Shown in pieces: positions 21,501 to 32,535 of a stretch of 64,000 bases of DNA. Location: assembly GCA_043228905.1 (NCBI GenBank), contig JBHGNT010000013.1, forward strand, positions 1,240,001-1,304,000, read 5' to 3'. This stretch comes from Azolla caroliniana. Lineage: Eukaryota; Polypodiophyta. Below the pieces are notes generated by a model. The model was not told the DNA's origin. It worked only from the letters and a program-made list of their open reading frames with translations, and made no database searches. The stretch's first letter is position 1, and each line of letters begins with the position of its first letter. The position numbers were made by a program, and so were the translations under genes.

Positions 21501-24500
21501 GTAAATGGCAGTAATCCAAATAGTAGTGGACGAAATAATCAATACATTATGAAGAAATAGTATAGGTAGTTAGCATATCATCCTCATAGGTAAAGCTATT
21601 AAACAATTGACCAAAACCAATCTTAGAAGGGTCTAAATGAGGATTAGCATGATTAATTGTTCCTTTCTGCTTAAATATTGCTCTCACATATAATGTAAGG
21701 TAAAAACCTAAATCTAACATATGAGTCATCATATTTTTGACAATGTTATCAAGTGGCTATTTGATCTAGTTTGGGCATAATTCCCAGCTTCTAACACATT
21801 GGGCTTCATTTTTTTGTTTGATGGATGAACAATGATCCTAAGACCCATGTTCAAGCAAGGCTTAGTGACCTCTATCCCTAAATTATTTTCATTTGTTGTT
21901 AGATTCTTCAATGTCAAAATATTAATATTTCTCAAACATTATATTCGTGTTCACATTAGTTTCATTAGTGATCAAATCTTTGACATCGCTACTCCCTCTT
22001 TTGCACCTCATCTCAATTTGCCTCTCTTCCAATAACAAGTATGCAAGTGATGGTCATGACGATGGGTCTTGTCTTTATCATCATCATCGGGATGGTTGCA
22101 TCCACACTAGCATTTGGCCAAGTTTCGATACTGTTGCAATATAATGGGAGTAGCAATGCTTTTGGTGTGATTTACAAAAATATAATGGATCTCGAATACT
22201 CTCGTCTAATCCACCCTTATTAATCACGATCCATCTCATGGAATTTTCTATCCATTTACTCCTTTCATCAATGCCAATGTCTAAGCCGAGAGGGCCCCCG
22301 ATAAGGTTGTTATATTGGACTATAGGATGGCATAAAACACAAAAAATTATTAATCAAAAATAAAAAAGATTTGGTTATAGAAGAAGAGATGTTTGGCATC
22401 AAATAAACTAGATTAAAACACAAAGATTAAAGCTACATTGTTTGCAATTAACTTAATATCTTATAATAAACTAGATTGAAACACAACACCAATATTGGGA
22501 AAATAGTCATATTAAACTAAACCCTTTGCAACTAATTAATGATTATACTACATGTAGCTATTCGACATTCATAATCCATTCCTAGCATAGCACAAGAAAC
22601 ACTAGAGTCTAGAATAGTCTTGGCATGTTGGATGATACTCTTGCTTATCATTACAAATATCATGAAGGTTCACCTTGTATTGTTATATGATTTATAGTGT
22701 CTTTGAGAAAGGATTAGAACCATGTTATTCTTCTTACTCAAGTATGACTCGGTGTAATGCAACTAAAATACACAACAAAGGGGAGGCTTGGGAGTTTAAA
22801 CTAAGACCAAAACGTTTCTTGTGGTATCTTGTCATACCGACAAAATTCCCACTAAAGCCATGGATAGGGAGTTTTTATGAAGTTTTGCCATTTCTTTGAA
22901 AACATGGAAAAGAATCCCAATCGAGTCCATGAGCAAAGTTTTTCTATTGTTTAAAAAGCAATACACAATTCCGACCAATTTCACGAACACAATTATTCTT
23001 TTGTATTAAGTGCAAAAACTAGCCACTTCTTCTACTTCCTCCTCAAGCATTGAACACATCACATAGGAAGCATGAATGGGCATGGTAATGCATGGGCTGA
23101 TCTAAGGAGATGGGCCATGAGGGTAGACAAGGAAATGAAATGGGTCAAAATTATATTAACTAAGTGTCTTGGACATTTAGAGCACTAGAGACTAATGACA
23201 CTTATCGAATGAAAACACATCATTCAATTTGGTTCCAAAGTACTTGAAATTCTCACTACCATAGCACAAAACTCATAACTAAATCATCACATCTATCTAT
23301 CTACCTATCCTTAACTACACACACAATAGACAAGAAGGTCATGGTTTTGTTACACACAAAATGGTACAAGATTGAGAGGCAACAAATGTGTTGGAATGAT
23401 GAGAAAATCAGATGTGGTAAAAAACAAAGAAGATGTAGAGTCTAGACATACCCAATTGCATGACTTAATGTTACCTGTTCATGGGAAGTAGGAGAAAAAT
23501 TAGCTTCCATGGATGTGACTTCTTTACACTTGTTCTTTCTTAGCATCTCCTTGGCCCTAGATCAAGCAAGAATTTATATACGCCATAAAAACTTGAGGCG
23601 GATTGAATGCTTGTAATTAATAGGTCTCTTTATGAGAGAGAGAGAGAGAGAGTCCCATTTTTTTCTAGCCTATGTCGTGGGTTCGACGCTTGCTAGCTCA
23701 TATTTTTGGCCTAAGTGAAAAGTATGAAAGGGTTGAACGCGCATGACCATTATGTGTATGCTTGATGACCATGTAGATAGTCTCTACTAGATGACCTTGA
23801 TGTCTCCGCCCAATGACCTTACCAACTTATTAGCTATACTAGTTTGGGCACTCTCCCTCAAATGATAATGTAGTAAATCCGCATGTTTTCTTGCATCCCA
23901 TCTTGTTCTCCCCCCATGAATCCTTCATCTCTAACCATTTACTTCGTGCCTTTCACCCATGACATTGAGAAAACTTATCCTTACTACAATGACTCTTATT
24001 GGCATCGTACACACACACACTCACTAAACATGTTTTAATCCTATCATTGGTCTTGTATTTTTGAAGACCAATGCATACAAGAAGGTGGAAGACACACAAC
24101 TTTATATCTCCATGAACCACCTTTTTGTGACTAGGGTTAGATATGTTGGGAAGAAAATTCTTTTGCGTAGAATTTATAACATCTTTTGTCTTGATTAATT
24201 ATCACATGAAGAGGATATGGTAAACAAGGATGAGACTAAAAACAATTGTTGATACTATTATGCATGAAATTCCATGGTCAATGAAGATAAAATTCTCTTA
24301 AGAAATTGGGCAAAGGGATTCACTAAATTCGTGTGAATTGGGTCCTATGCTATAGGCAACAAGATAGACATGCTATAGGCAACTAGATAGACATGACAGA
24401 CAGACACAACACAACACATGCCAAAATACAATTGGCTGTAGAAATAATGGGGATACAAACCGCCATCTCAGGGTTTGATCTTGGGCGTACAAGATATCAA

Positions 24501-26387
24501 TGTATTCGAATGATTTTAGTTCTTTATATTTACAGTATGCTCAAATTGTCAACATAGAAAGTGTCGACTCTCAGTAATAACATGATGTACTTCATTTTCT
24601 TGAATATAAATTCCCTAGAATATTAATGTGATTCATATGTTATGCGATGATTATTATTGTGGACACAATGTAGCAATTTGGTTAATTGACTAGTTTGAGA
24701 TATCGAGGACATGTGCAATATTATGGTACCTTGAAGGCTATACAATGTCTTTTCTATCAAACTCTAAGCTCCAACGTATGGAGACAAATGACAATGTTGT
24801 CGATTTCGTGTGGGGGATAATGATGCCTAATTATATACAAGATATATGTGTGTTTATTAAAGTAGAAGAGGCTAGTTATTTACATCAGGACCCTTATTTA
24901 AGAAAAAAGGTATGGTCTAAGAAATATGATTATTGCACTTGAATTTGGATAAAGGAAAATGGTGATTCTCTAGATCTATATGTTGTAATCGTAAAATGAA
25001 CTTATGGTTTGACGACTAATTTGAAAGGGCATAAAAAATAACTCTAAAAGCTTGAACTTTTGGCCATTTTGAGTTTATATAGAACCTTTATGACTTCCTT
25101 CTAAACAAAACTCTTGGTCAAATATAAATTCAACCAATGTGAAATCTCATTCCACTCTAGTAATAATCTTCCCATGACCTCATTAGAAAAAACCTCCTTT
25201 TATGTTTCAAGATTGTTGAATGCATCTAATATGCATTAATGATATACAAGCCCATGAAACATCCATCTTTAGAGATGGTTGGCTGAAAAAGAGAGACAAT
25301 GTTCGCATTTGTAATTCAATTTGAATCTTATACACCATGAATGCCACAAGGATTTTAACATGCCCCATCAGAAAGCAACAATGAAATTATAACGAAACAA
25401 TGGAAGCGTCAGATGGGGGTTAAGTGTCAAATTATAGCCATGTGAAGATGGGAACAACTAAGGGGTGCCACATTGCCATAGTATGCTAGTCAAGTGGATC
25501 TAGGAAATCCCATGCATGGATAACGGATACATATAGGATGATAGGGTGCAAATCAATGCCAATATTTAGTCTCAAATATGTATAACATTAGGTAGGTTAT
25601 CGTAACATATTCAAATATTTAAAAGTCCTGAATCCAATCAATATGTGTCACCGATTTTGAGGTTTTGTCTCATCATTATTGGACATATAGTCATTATCTC
25701 CCAATGCACTAGAGATCCTCTTATGATGCACAAGTGTTTTGGCTTTTAGTATACCTTTTTGAGGTGCTTCACTTTTCATTAGTAACAACTTACAAGTATC
25801 TCTCTTTTTCAAAGGGAGGTGAATAAGTGTACATTTATCTTCCATGCCGTTCTATTTCATATCAATATAGTACAATCATTTCTTGAAATACTTATGCCTC
25901 ATTGATTGTAAAAATCTTTTCTACACTAAAGGTAAAAGATTTAATCCTTTATTTCACTCTCTCTATTTATGTGAGTGTTTCCAATCATGCTACGCTTAAA
26001 TTTTTTATGAGTTTCTTATTGATATAGAAGTGCTCTCCTAAAATTTTCCTATTTTATGTCTGTATATCATGCCCATAGGCTTTCATATATCCTAGGTTGA
26101 ATGCTACGTACAACATACAAATTATTTCATTACTTCATGCCCTAGCCCTTTTCGATTTCGGTTTAAATCTTATGTCATGACACAATGTTTTGCTTCATTT
26201 TATAGTGTCTTTGTTGTCTAGATTTATTTACTTTGTCTTTGAAACTCTTGTACATATGTGGCATGAGGGGTTGGGTTACCAAGAATATAATGCATAGAGT
26301 TGCTATAATTTGGTTTAGGTTATTGGTGGAGTTAGACATGATGAGACTTAGGAAGGTCGAAGGTGAACAACTTGTCATAGATAATTA
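18519..26387. other. Long intergenic stretch, no gene recognised
   Basis: The gene's 3' UTR must lie just after 18,518. I see no clear polyadenylation signal choice. Beyond it, frames are short and unrecognised (two adjacent minus-strand pieces at 20,582-20,974 and + strand frames near 21,116-21,436 and 22,675-22,899 have no motif). A (GA)n run lies near 23,634-23,651, and a small duplication (CTATAGGCAAC..AGATAGACATG) at 24,350-24,395. Composition is AT-rich throughout. Confidence 0.4.
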
Positions 26388-26532
26388 GGAATGATATCTT
26401 GACTCTTGCAACGATAAAGAATGCAACGAAATGCGATACGTAATGTGAATTGCAGAATTCCGCGAATCACCGAGACTTTGAACACAACTTGTGCCTGAGG
26501 CTTGTCCAAGGGCACGTCTGCCTGAGCGTCCT
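26388..26532 (+). pseudogene. Degenerate 5.8S rRNA gene
   Basis: The stretch follows 5.8S from near its 5' end (GATATCTTGACTCTTGCAAC) through GAATTGCAGAATTCCG and ACTTTGAACACAACTTG to GGGCACGTCTGCCTGAGCGT. Positions expected to be C or CG are often T or A, for example in the usually invariant CGATGAAGAACG block. This is typical of decay of methylated, unselected rDNA. It is not a working 5.8S. Confidence 0.85.
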
Positions 26533-26844
26533 CACGACCCCCACACCACTCCCCCACCATTCGGTGTGATGGAGTGGCGGAGATGGTTGTCTGTTGGAGC
26601 CCTTCTCGCACACGCTGTGAGTATTTGGCACTAGCGGTCGACTGAACTGCATCGGTTGCTCCCTGTGGCGATGCGTCGCAAGGGTGGTTTGCTTCCTCAG
26701 CCTGCAAGGGCTTTGAGATAGCAACTATTGCGTTGTGTTTCCCGTTTAAGGATGCTCTTATCGAGTCAAGCTAATCGTTCCAGGCATTACGTCTATTTGC
26801 TTCGTGCACTTCGGCCCGATGCCTAGACCGAAACTATCAAACGG
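26533..26844 (+). other. ITS2-like spacer
   Basis: It lies between the 5.8S and 25S remnants with about the normal spacer length (about 312 bp). It retains GC-rich blocks such as GATGCGTCGCAAGGG. Confidence 0.7.
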
Positions 26845-26931
26845 ACCTCAGATCAGGCGAGACTACCCGCTGAGTTTAAGCATATCACTAAGCGGAGGAA
26901 AAGAAACTAACAAGGATTTCCCTAGTAGCGG
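26845..26931 (+). pseudogene. 25S rRNA 5' end (first fragment)
   Basis: It starts ACCTCAGATCAGGCGAGACT and runs through CCGCTGAGTTTAAGCATATC and GGAGGAAAAGAAACTAACAA to CCTAGTAGCGG. It then breaks where a solo LTR was inserted and resumes at 27,899. Confidence 0.9.
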
Positions 26932-27898
26932 TGTCGTGAAGTTGACACTTCACGATGTCAAAACAATGTCAAAAATCCATAAAAGAAATTTCCCATATGG
27001 AGCTTGTGACGAGGAGCATATGCAAATTTTCGGTTCGTGAATCGGAGTTCAAGAGCCCAAGATACAAGCTTTGGAAGGATTAATGTTACTCAGGACACAA
27101 ATGTAATTATGTCAAAAGGGAGAGTCGAAATTAAATAAGGGTTATTTTTGTAATTTCTCAAATGTATAACTACAAAATCGAATTTGTAGAATACATAAAT
27201 AAAAATAGATAGATAAATAATATACAATAAAAAAAAAATAAAAAAAATAAAACCGCCTACATGAGGTGGTTGACAAACCGCCTCAAGAGGATGGTAGGGC
27301 GGTTGACCACCCTATATAAGCCATGCCTATGGTGGCTAAAGAAGGGAAAAGGAAGAAGGGGAAGAAAAGGAAGGAAAAGCGAGTGAAGAAGCTTGCGTGG
27401 GTGTAAGATGCAGAGCTCGCCAAAGAAGATGGTGGCTTGAAGAAATCAACAAAAAGACTTAAAGAAAAGAAATGAAATAGAATAAAAGGAAGAAGTTGAA
27501 GTGGTGTATATTAGATGCCTCTATGTAAATAGAAGGTCATGAGTTTGAATCCTCATTGAGTAACTTCTTTTGGTAATCAAATTTTGTAATATAAATTTAG
27601 TATATATAAAGTGAAATAGAAAGACAAATAAATAGAAACCAAAGAGATTGAAGTGGTCTATTCAAATGCTTTTTCTCAAATAGAGTTTGTGAGTTCAAGT
27701 CTTGCCAAGTAACTTTCGGCAAATAAATATTGTAAGTGGTTGCTTTACAAATAAAATTCTTTTCACAACAACGTCGCATTTATCTTGCCTTCTTGGCTTC
27801 TTGTCATCGCACCATTTGCGATTACACGTTTTCACCTCGATTATCCCCGAGTCATAGAACCCCGGCGGTTGCGACACACAACAACAATCTTCTCGACA
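26932..27898 (+). mobile_element. Probable solo LTR inserted in the 25S remnant (about 967 bp)
   Basis: The ends are TGTCG..CGACA, a 5-bp terminal inverted repeat. A near-duplicated CGG at the edges (AGCGG left, ACGGC right) fits a short target duplication. The first bases form a hairpin, TCGTGAAGT/ACTTCACGA with a 4-base loop. A TATA box TATATAAG is at 27,313-27,320. There is no primer site, polypurine tract or coding region. Removing it would rejoin the 25S sequence around TAGTAACGGCGAG. Confidence 0.7.
27480..27745 (+). repeat. Diverged tandem duplication with tRNA-promoter-like text inside the solo LTR
   Basis: Two diverged copies of about 150 bp (near 27,494 and 27,642) share TTGAAGTGG, a run ending AAATAGA, then GAGTTYRARTC, and AGTAACTTYYGG. 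The GAGTTTGAATCC stretch resembles a Pol III B box (GGTTCGANNCC). This could be chance. Confidence 0.4.
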
Positions 27899-28156
27899 AC
27901 GGCGAGTGAACCGGAAAGAGCCCAACTTGAAAATCGTGTGGCCTCGCCGTGCGAATTGTAGTCTGGAGAGGCGTCCTCCGCGACGGACCGAGCCCAAGTC
28001 CCTTGGAAAGGGGCGTAAGAGAGGGTGAGAGCCCTGTCGAGCTCGGACCCTGTCGCTACACGAGGCATCGTCGACGAGTCGGGCTATTTGGGAATGTAGC
28101 CCTAAGTGGGTGGTAAATTCCATCCAAGGTTAAATACGGGCAAGAGACCAATAGTG

Positions 28157-28202
<46 letters not shown>

Positions 28203-28569
28203 TAAAAAGTGCTTGAAATTACTGGGAGGGAAGCGAATGGAGGCCGCGGGTGCACCTCGGTCGGATGTGGAATGCTGTGAGCTGGTTTGCGGCTCGACGC
28301 GGGGCGCTGGCACGACGGGACAAGAGCGAGCTTTCGTTGGCTCACTGATGCCGTCGTGCTGGCCGAGGAACGAAGCATGCACCGTTAGGCGGGCTATATG
28401 CACCTGCATGCTCTGGACATTGGCGCTCAGGGCTTTCCATCCGTCCCCTCTTTAAACATGGACCAAGGAGTCTAACATGTAAGCGAGCCATTGGGTGGCA
28501 ACAAACCCACGCAGGCGCAAGTAACCTGATCGGTGGGATCCCCCTTGTGGGGTGCACCATCGACCGACC
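27899..28569 (+). pseudogene. 25S rRNA 5' domain (second fragment)
   Basis: The sequence resumes with ACGGCGAGTGAACCGGAAAG and continues through GTCTGGAGAGGCGTCCTC, TTTGGGAATGTAGCCC, AACAAGTACCGCGAGGGAAA and GGACCAAGGAGTCTAACATG to CACCATCGACCGACC. Together with the first fragment this is roughly the first 760 bases of 25S (D1-D2 region). Substitutions are scattered, many C to T. It ends at about 28,569, exactly where LINE sequence begins. Confidence 0.9.
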
Positions 28570-28608
28570 AACAACTTCGAATGTGCCAACATACATCAGA
28601 CCCTTTCC

Positions 28609-31080
28609 ATGATGGTTCGATTCATCCTTTCGGCTAACACGGCATGGAAGAGACTACGGGAGCCAAGACCACAAACACCCATCGAAGATCCCGAAACTTG
28701 GCACACATATACAGAGAGACTTTACCAAATCCCAAACCAACCACCTTTTCCAATGCCTTCCACAACCCGGCCTACCACGGGGACACTTTTCACGACCTCT
28801 AGGGTCATGAAGGTCATAAAGAAATTACAACATAGGAAGTCCATGGACCACACAGGATTGCGAGCAGAACACATTATATATGCGAGAGAGTGCCTAGCTC
28901 CCTTGCTAACTCTAATCTTCAATCGTGCCCTTGCGGAGGGTTTTTCACCACAGTGGACTATGAATACAATGACCCCCATACATAAAGGGGGGGACCCCAT
29001 GGACCCAAATACATATAGGACCATTATGATAGGCCATACCCTTGCTAAGTTATATGGTGCAGTAATGGAAGCAGAGCTTAGCGACTACATGGAGACCCTA
29101 AACCTTCGTGCACCTGAACAAGCTGGCTTTAGACGAGCCTTCTCCACTATTGATCACATCTTCACACTTAGATGCCTAATTGACCAAACTAGGGCTCGCA
29201 AGAAGAGATTATATTGTTGTTTTGTGGACTTCCGCAAAGCCTTTGACACAGTCCCTAGAGATCGGTTGTCTGATAGACTTAAAATCTTGAGGATACCAGA
29301 TGATATGGTATGGGCCATCTACGCACTATATGAACAAGTGTCCGGGTGTGTCCGATGCCCAGGTGGCCTATCCAATCGTTTCACTAGCACTATTGGTGTA
29401 AAACAAGGTTGCCCCCTATCACCGACGCTTTTTGGGATCTACATTGATGAGATCACAGATTTTATTGCTTGTGAGGGAGGCACCAGAGTGGTCCTTGGGG
29501 ATACGCAGGTTCGTATCTTGCTCTATGCGGATGACATAGTTTTGCTCTCTGAATCCGAACACGACCTACAGAGGCACCTCAATGCCTTAGATGACTTTTG
29601 TGTACAACGAGGATTGGTAGTGAATCTAGGGAAAACGAAAGTCCTTATCTTCCACACATCGGCCCAAGTTAGAGCTAAGTGTCACCTAACTATCTCCCAT
29701 AGCCCAGTCGAGGTGGTTGGATCGTACGTATATCTCGGAGTCACTTTTAGTGCCCGCTCAGGTAAATTTTCGATGACACAGGCAGCGAAGGATAGACTCA
29801 CGAGAGGACATGCATCCCTCTCACTCCTAGAGAGACAATGCCACCAAGCACACTTTCAAGAGCCACGGACTAAAGGGTGGCTCTTTGACTCATTAGTGAC
29901 CCCCTCCCTCATGTATGCATCAGCGGTTTGGGCTCCAGGATTACCATCCTTCATGTGGATGCAATTAGAGAGACCATTGGTGATGATGCTATCACGCCAA
30001 CTCCGAAGCAAATCGACTGTACCACATGACATTATTAGGGCCGAGTTCACGTTACCCCCAATGCTAGTAGAGGCACTTTTTCAACTTGTAGTCTTTATTG
30101 ATAGGATACATAGCCTACCACATGATAGAATATCTCATCAAGCCTTTAAGGCCTCTCGATCATTGTATGAGTCCGGCTATACTAGCTCATGGTATGGCAT
30201 GATGGTGACTTGGCTTCTTGCGAATGGTCTAGACATTAATAACCTACCTCCCCTTAGGTACAACCACACGAGTGATAACACCTTAATCTCTCATGAGAAC
30301 TGCAATAAAGTAATACGCCAAGAAATATGGCAAATTTACACTCGGTGTAAATGGATCACCCCACTAGAGCCACTCCCATCTAAAATGTCGTACTATAAGA
30401 AACACTTCATGCACTTCTCTGAGTTAGGTTTTATCACACAGCCAAAATATCTAGATGTATTCTTACCACATGCACTAAGGGTTGCCATTGGACAACTTAG
30501 AATATCGTCTCACCAACTTGAGATTGAAAATGGCCGTACTAGTGGAGTCCCTAGGGAGGAAAGGATATGTAGGTTATGTCACATAGAGATAGAGGATGAG
30601 TACCACTTTACATGCAAGTGTCCAACCTATGCCGAGATAAGGGCAAAATACCAAGACATACTTGGTCCGTCTCCCACCCTCCCCAAACTATTAGATACTC
30701 TAGATATAAAGAAATTAGGCAAATACATTCTAGAGCTAAAACAACACAGAGAGAATAAATTACAAAATGTTGACAATAATGTTGCTAATGATCACGAACA
30801 TGTAACAAATGCAGTTTTTCAGGAACCTGAGGAGACAACGAATGCCGACACACTTGCACCACCCGGCCTTTCCATTGATGAGGCAAAAAACGAGAGAAGA
30901 ACCAGACGTCCTCGGGTGCCGGGTTTCAAAACAACTCAACGTGATGTGGAAGCAATATTAAAAATAAGGGAACGTGAGCTACACCGCCTAGAAGCCATGG
31001 CTAGGGCACTCTCTACATTGGAACCCACATCAAGACCCTTTGACCCCCCACTTCTTTTCAAGAGGCTTGGGTGGAAATAA
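28609..31080 (+). CDS. LINE reverse transcriptase with C-terminal zinc knuckle, uninterrupted frame
   Basis: The frame is open from 28,525 to the stop at 31,080. The first ATG is at 28,609, giving 823 codons. RT blocks in order: PIHKGGDPMDPNTYRTIMIG, YCCFVDFRKAFDTVPRDRL (first catalytic Asp), GVKQGCPLSPTLFGIYID and LLYADDIVLLSES (YADD box). A zinc knuckle CRLCHIEIEDEYHFTC follows in the C-terminal third, then a charged tail. It copies its own RNA at a nicked target. No apurinic or restriction-like endonuclease motif is visible, so alone it is an incomplete LINE protein. Absence of stops over more than 800 codons is notable beside the decayed neighbours. Confidence 0.85.
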   Translation: MMVRFILSANTAWKRLREPRPQTPIEDPETWHTYTERLYQIPNQPPFPMPSTTRPTTGTLFTTSRVMKVIKKLQHRKSMDHTGLRAEHIIYARECLAPLLTLIFNRALAEGFSPQWTMNTMTPIHKGGDPMDPNTYRTIMIGHTLAKLYGAVMEAELSDYMETLNLRAPEQAGFRRAFSTIDHIFTLRCLIDQTRARKKRLYCCFVDFRKAFDTVPRDRLSDRLKILRIPDDMVWAIYALYEQVSGCVRCPGGLSNRFTSTIGVKQGCPLSPTLFGIYIDEITDFIACEGGTRVVLGDTQVRILLYADDIVLLSESEHDLQRHLNALDDFCVQRGLVVNLGKTKVLIFHTSAQVRAKCHLTISHSPVEVVGSYVYLGVTFSARSGKFSMTQAAKDRLTRGHASLSLLERQCHQAHFQEPRTKGWLFDSLVTPSLMYASAVWAPGLPSFMWMQLERPLVMMLSRQLRSKSTVPHDIIRAEFTLPPMLVEALFQLVVFIDRIHSLPHDRISHQAFKASRSLYESGYTSSWYGMMVTWLLANGLDINNLPPLRYNHTSDNTLISHENCNKVIRQEIWQIYTRCKWITPLEPLPSKMSYYKKHFMHFSELGFITQPKYLDVFLPHALRVAIGQLRISSHQLEIENGRTSGVPREERICRLCHIEIEDEYHFTCKCPTYAEIRAKYQDILGPSPTLPKLLDTLDIKKLGKYILELKQHRENKLQNVDNNVANDHEHVTNAVFQEPEETTNADTLAPPGLSIDEAKNERRTRRPRVPGFKTTQRDVEAILKIRERELHRLEAMARALSTLEPTSRPFDPPLLFKRLGWK

Positions 31081-31266
31081 AATTAGGCTTAGTGTATAGT
31101 CACTTTCGAGTATACTACATATTGTACACTACTAGAACTCTTTTAGTTTAAGTTCTATTTTTTTTTACTTAATTTTATTTTTAGTTATGATGACTGGATA
31201 AATACTCTATTGTTGTAAACCAATTGTCTCATGGGCCAAATTTGGCCTTAGAAGACGTTAATACAT

Positions 31267-31292
31267 CTTTCTTTCTTTCTTTCTTTCTTTCT
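31267..31292 (+). repeat. (CTTT)n tail at the LINE 3' end
   Basis: About six and a half CTTT units end the LINE. Simple-repeat tails are common on non-L1 LINEs. Copia B coding starts immediately afterwards. Confidence 0.85.
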
Positions 31293-31658
31293 GACGTCTT
31301 GGACACTGTATACTCTAGCTAAATACCTTGAGACCGGCAATATTCCTCGAATTGCCCTTAGTATTCCCCTCCATTTTCTGCCTAGACGATCTTCAACTTT
31401 TGTCCATATTCTCTCTCCACTTTTGCCTGGAATTCTTTGAAGACATACAATACCTGCTCCTTTATCTTAAGTGTGGAAACCCACAATTTCCGGCTATGGT
31501 CATCAATGAAGGTCACAAAGTATTACGCACCTACATGTGACTTTGCATCAACTTGGCATACGTCCGTATGCACAAGTTCCAGCGTGCTCTTCCTTTGCAT
31601 CGGAGACCTTGGGCGAAAGGCAACCCTATTATGTTTTCCGGTTAGGCAGTCACCACAT
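31293..31658 (-). pseudogene. Integrase of copia B, cut by the LINE
   Basis: The minus-strand translation gives the core with ENGGEY and FEEYCRSQGI, then a stop and LEYTVSKT, which matches the run-up to the usual TPQ-NGVAER motif. It is cut before the catalytic Glu by the LINE tail at 31,292. Stops and frame changes are present. Confidence 0.65.
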
Positions 31659-32177
31659 TTATCTAGATGCACATTCTTCACCTTCGACAGGAGTTCTTTT
31701 TCGGGCCAGCATCTGCATGCCCTTATGACTTATGTGGCACAACCTCTTATGCCACAACTCACTGGCTGTGTTGGTTTCCATGTTTACCTCGTTTCCGCAC
31801 AGTTGTGCATGCAATACATACAATGTATTTTGCTTCTTGGCCCGAGCCATGATCATGTTCCCTCTGTAGAATTTCCAACCTCCATTTCGAAAGCTACTAG
31901 TGTAAACTTCGTCATCGAGCTGTCCTACCGATATTAGATTCAGTCTAATGTCCGGTACATGGCATACATCCTTCAGTACCATTCTGCAACATACATATCT
32001 GATTCCCACAATCCTGCATGCGTTGTCATTCCCTATCTTCATGTAGCCATAATCGCGGGTCGTATATGATGAGAAGCATTCTTTGTTGGGGGTCAAGTGA
32101 AACGATGCACCGGAATTGACCACCCATCTCGATTCTTCGTCGGCGAGGTTTGCTTCATTTTGTTCATAGATAATCAA
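31659..32177 (-). pseudogene. Protease and pre-integrase of copia B
   Basis: It carries SRWVVNSGASFHLTPNKECF, a copia protease site with Asn in place of the catalytic Asp (N-S-G-A), VCHVPDIRLNLISVGQL, and the pre-integrase zinc segment ELWHKRLCHISHKGMQMLAR. The Asp-to-Asn change should inactivate the protease. The neighbours are the Gag knuckle upstream and integrase downstream. Confidence 0.75.
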
Positions 32178-32535
32178 CAGCTCCTCCTTGCTTGCAGCAA
32201 TGGCGGAGGTGTTCTTGCTGTCCGAAATCTTCTTCGGCTCAACACCATTAGCCCCACCTTTGTCCTTCCGGTAGTGTCAATAGTTCTTCTTGAACTGTCC
32301 TGGCTTCCCACAGTAGAAGCACGTGATCCTACCCTTCGAATTTGACCTCGGTTTGGACTTGTCCCGATTTTGGGGACTTCAATTCCGGCCTCTCACCTGG
32401 CTCATGTCACCTTTTGTGACTAAGTCCTTCGGGTTGGTAATGGACTCTCTTTCCTTCCAATGAGCTTCCTAATTTAGTAAGCTCGAGTTCACCATCTCTA
32501 GGCATTGCCCAATGTGACAATAAGCGTCTCCAAAC
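32178..32535 (-). pseudogene. C-terminal Gag remnant of copia B
   Basis: The minus strand reads ESITNPKDLVTKGDMS and a damaged knuckle CFYCGKPGQFKKNY, in which the His and last Cys of CCHC are replaced by Gln and Tyr. The N-terminal Gag and the primer site are deleted; sequence jumps directly to the LTR. Confidence 0.65.

Larger units (their letters stand above)
28570..31292 (+). mobile_element. LINE (non-LTR retrotransposon), 5'-truncated, joined to 25S rDNA
   Basis: The element runs from the 25S junction through a single RT-bearing frame, a 3' UTR of about 190 bp and a (CTTT)n tail. No endonuclease domain is present upstream, so the 5' end is truncated. Its orientation equals that of the rRNA remnant. 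Directly after the tail the sequence is copia B integrase (minus strand), so copia B was the target. Confidence 0.85.

Noticed and set aside
27841-28455. Open frames in the 25S fragment as protein genes
   Set aside because: The sequence aligns by memory with 25S rRNA throughout. The frames are incidental.
28570-31292. R2-type site-specific rDNA retrotransposon
   Set aside because: R2 inserts at a fixed site far downstream in 28S and is flanked by rDNA on both sides. Here the junction is in the 5' domain, the right flank is copia B, and no restriction-like endonuclease motif is seen.
31437-31937. Plus-strand 166-codon frame
   Set aside because: It is antisense to copia B protease and integrase, which carry clear motifs on the minus strand.
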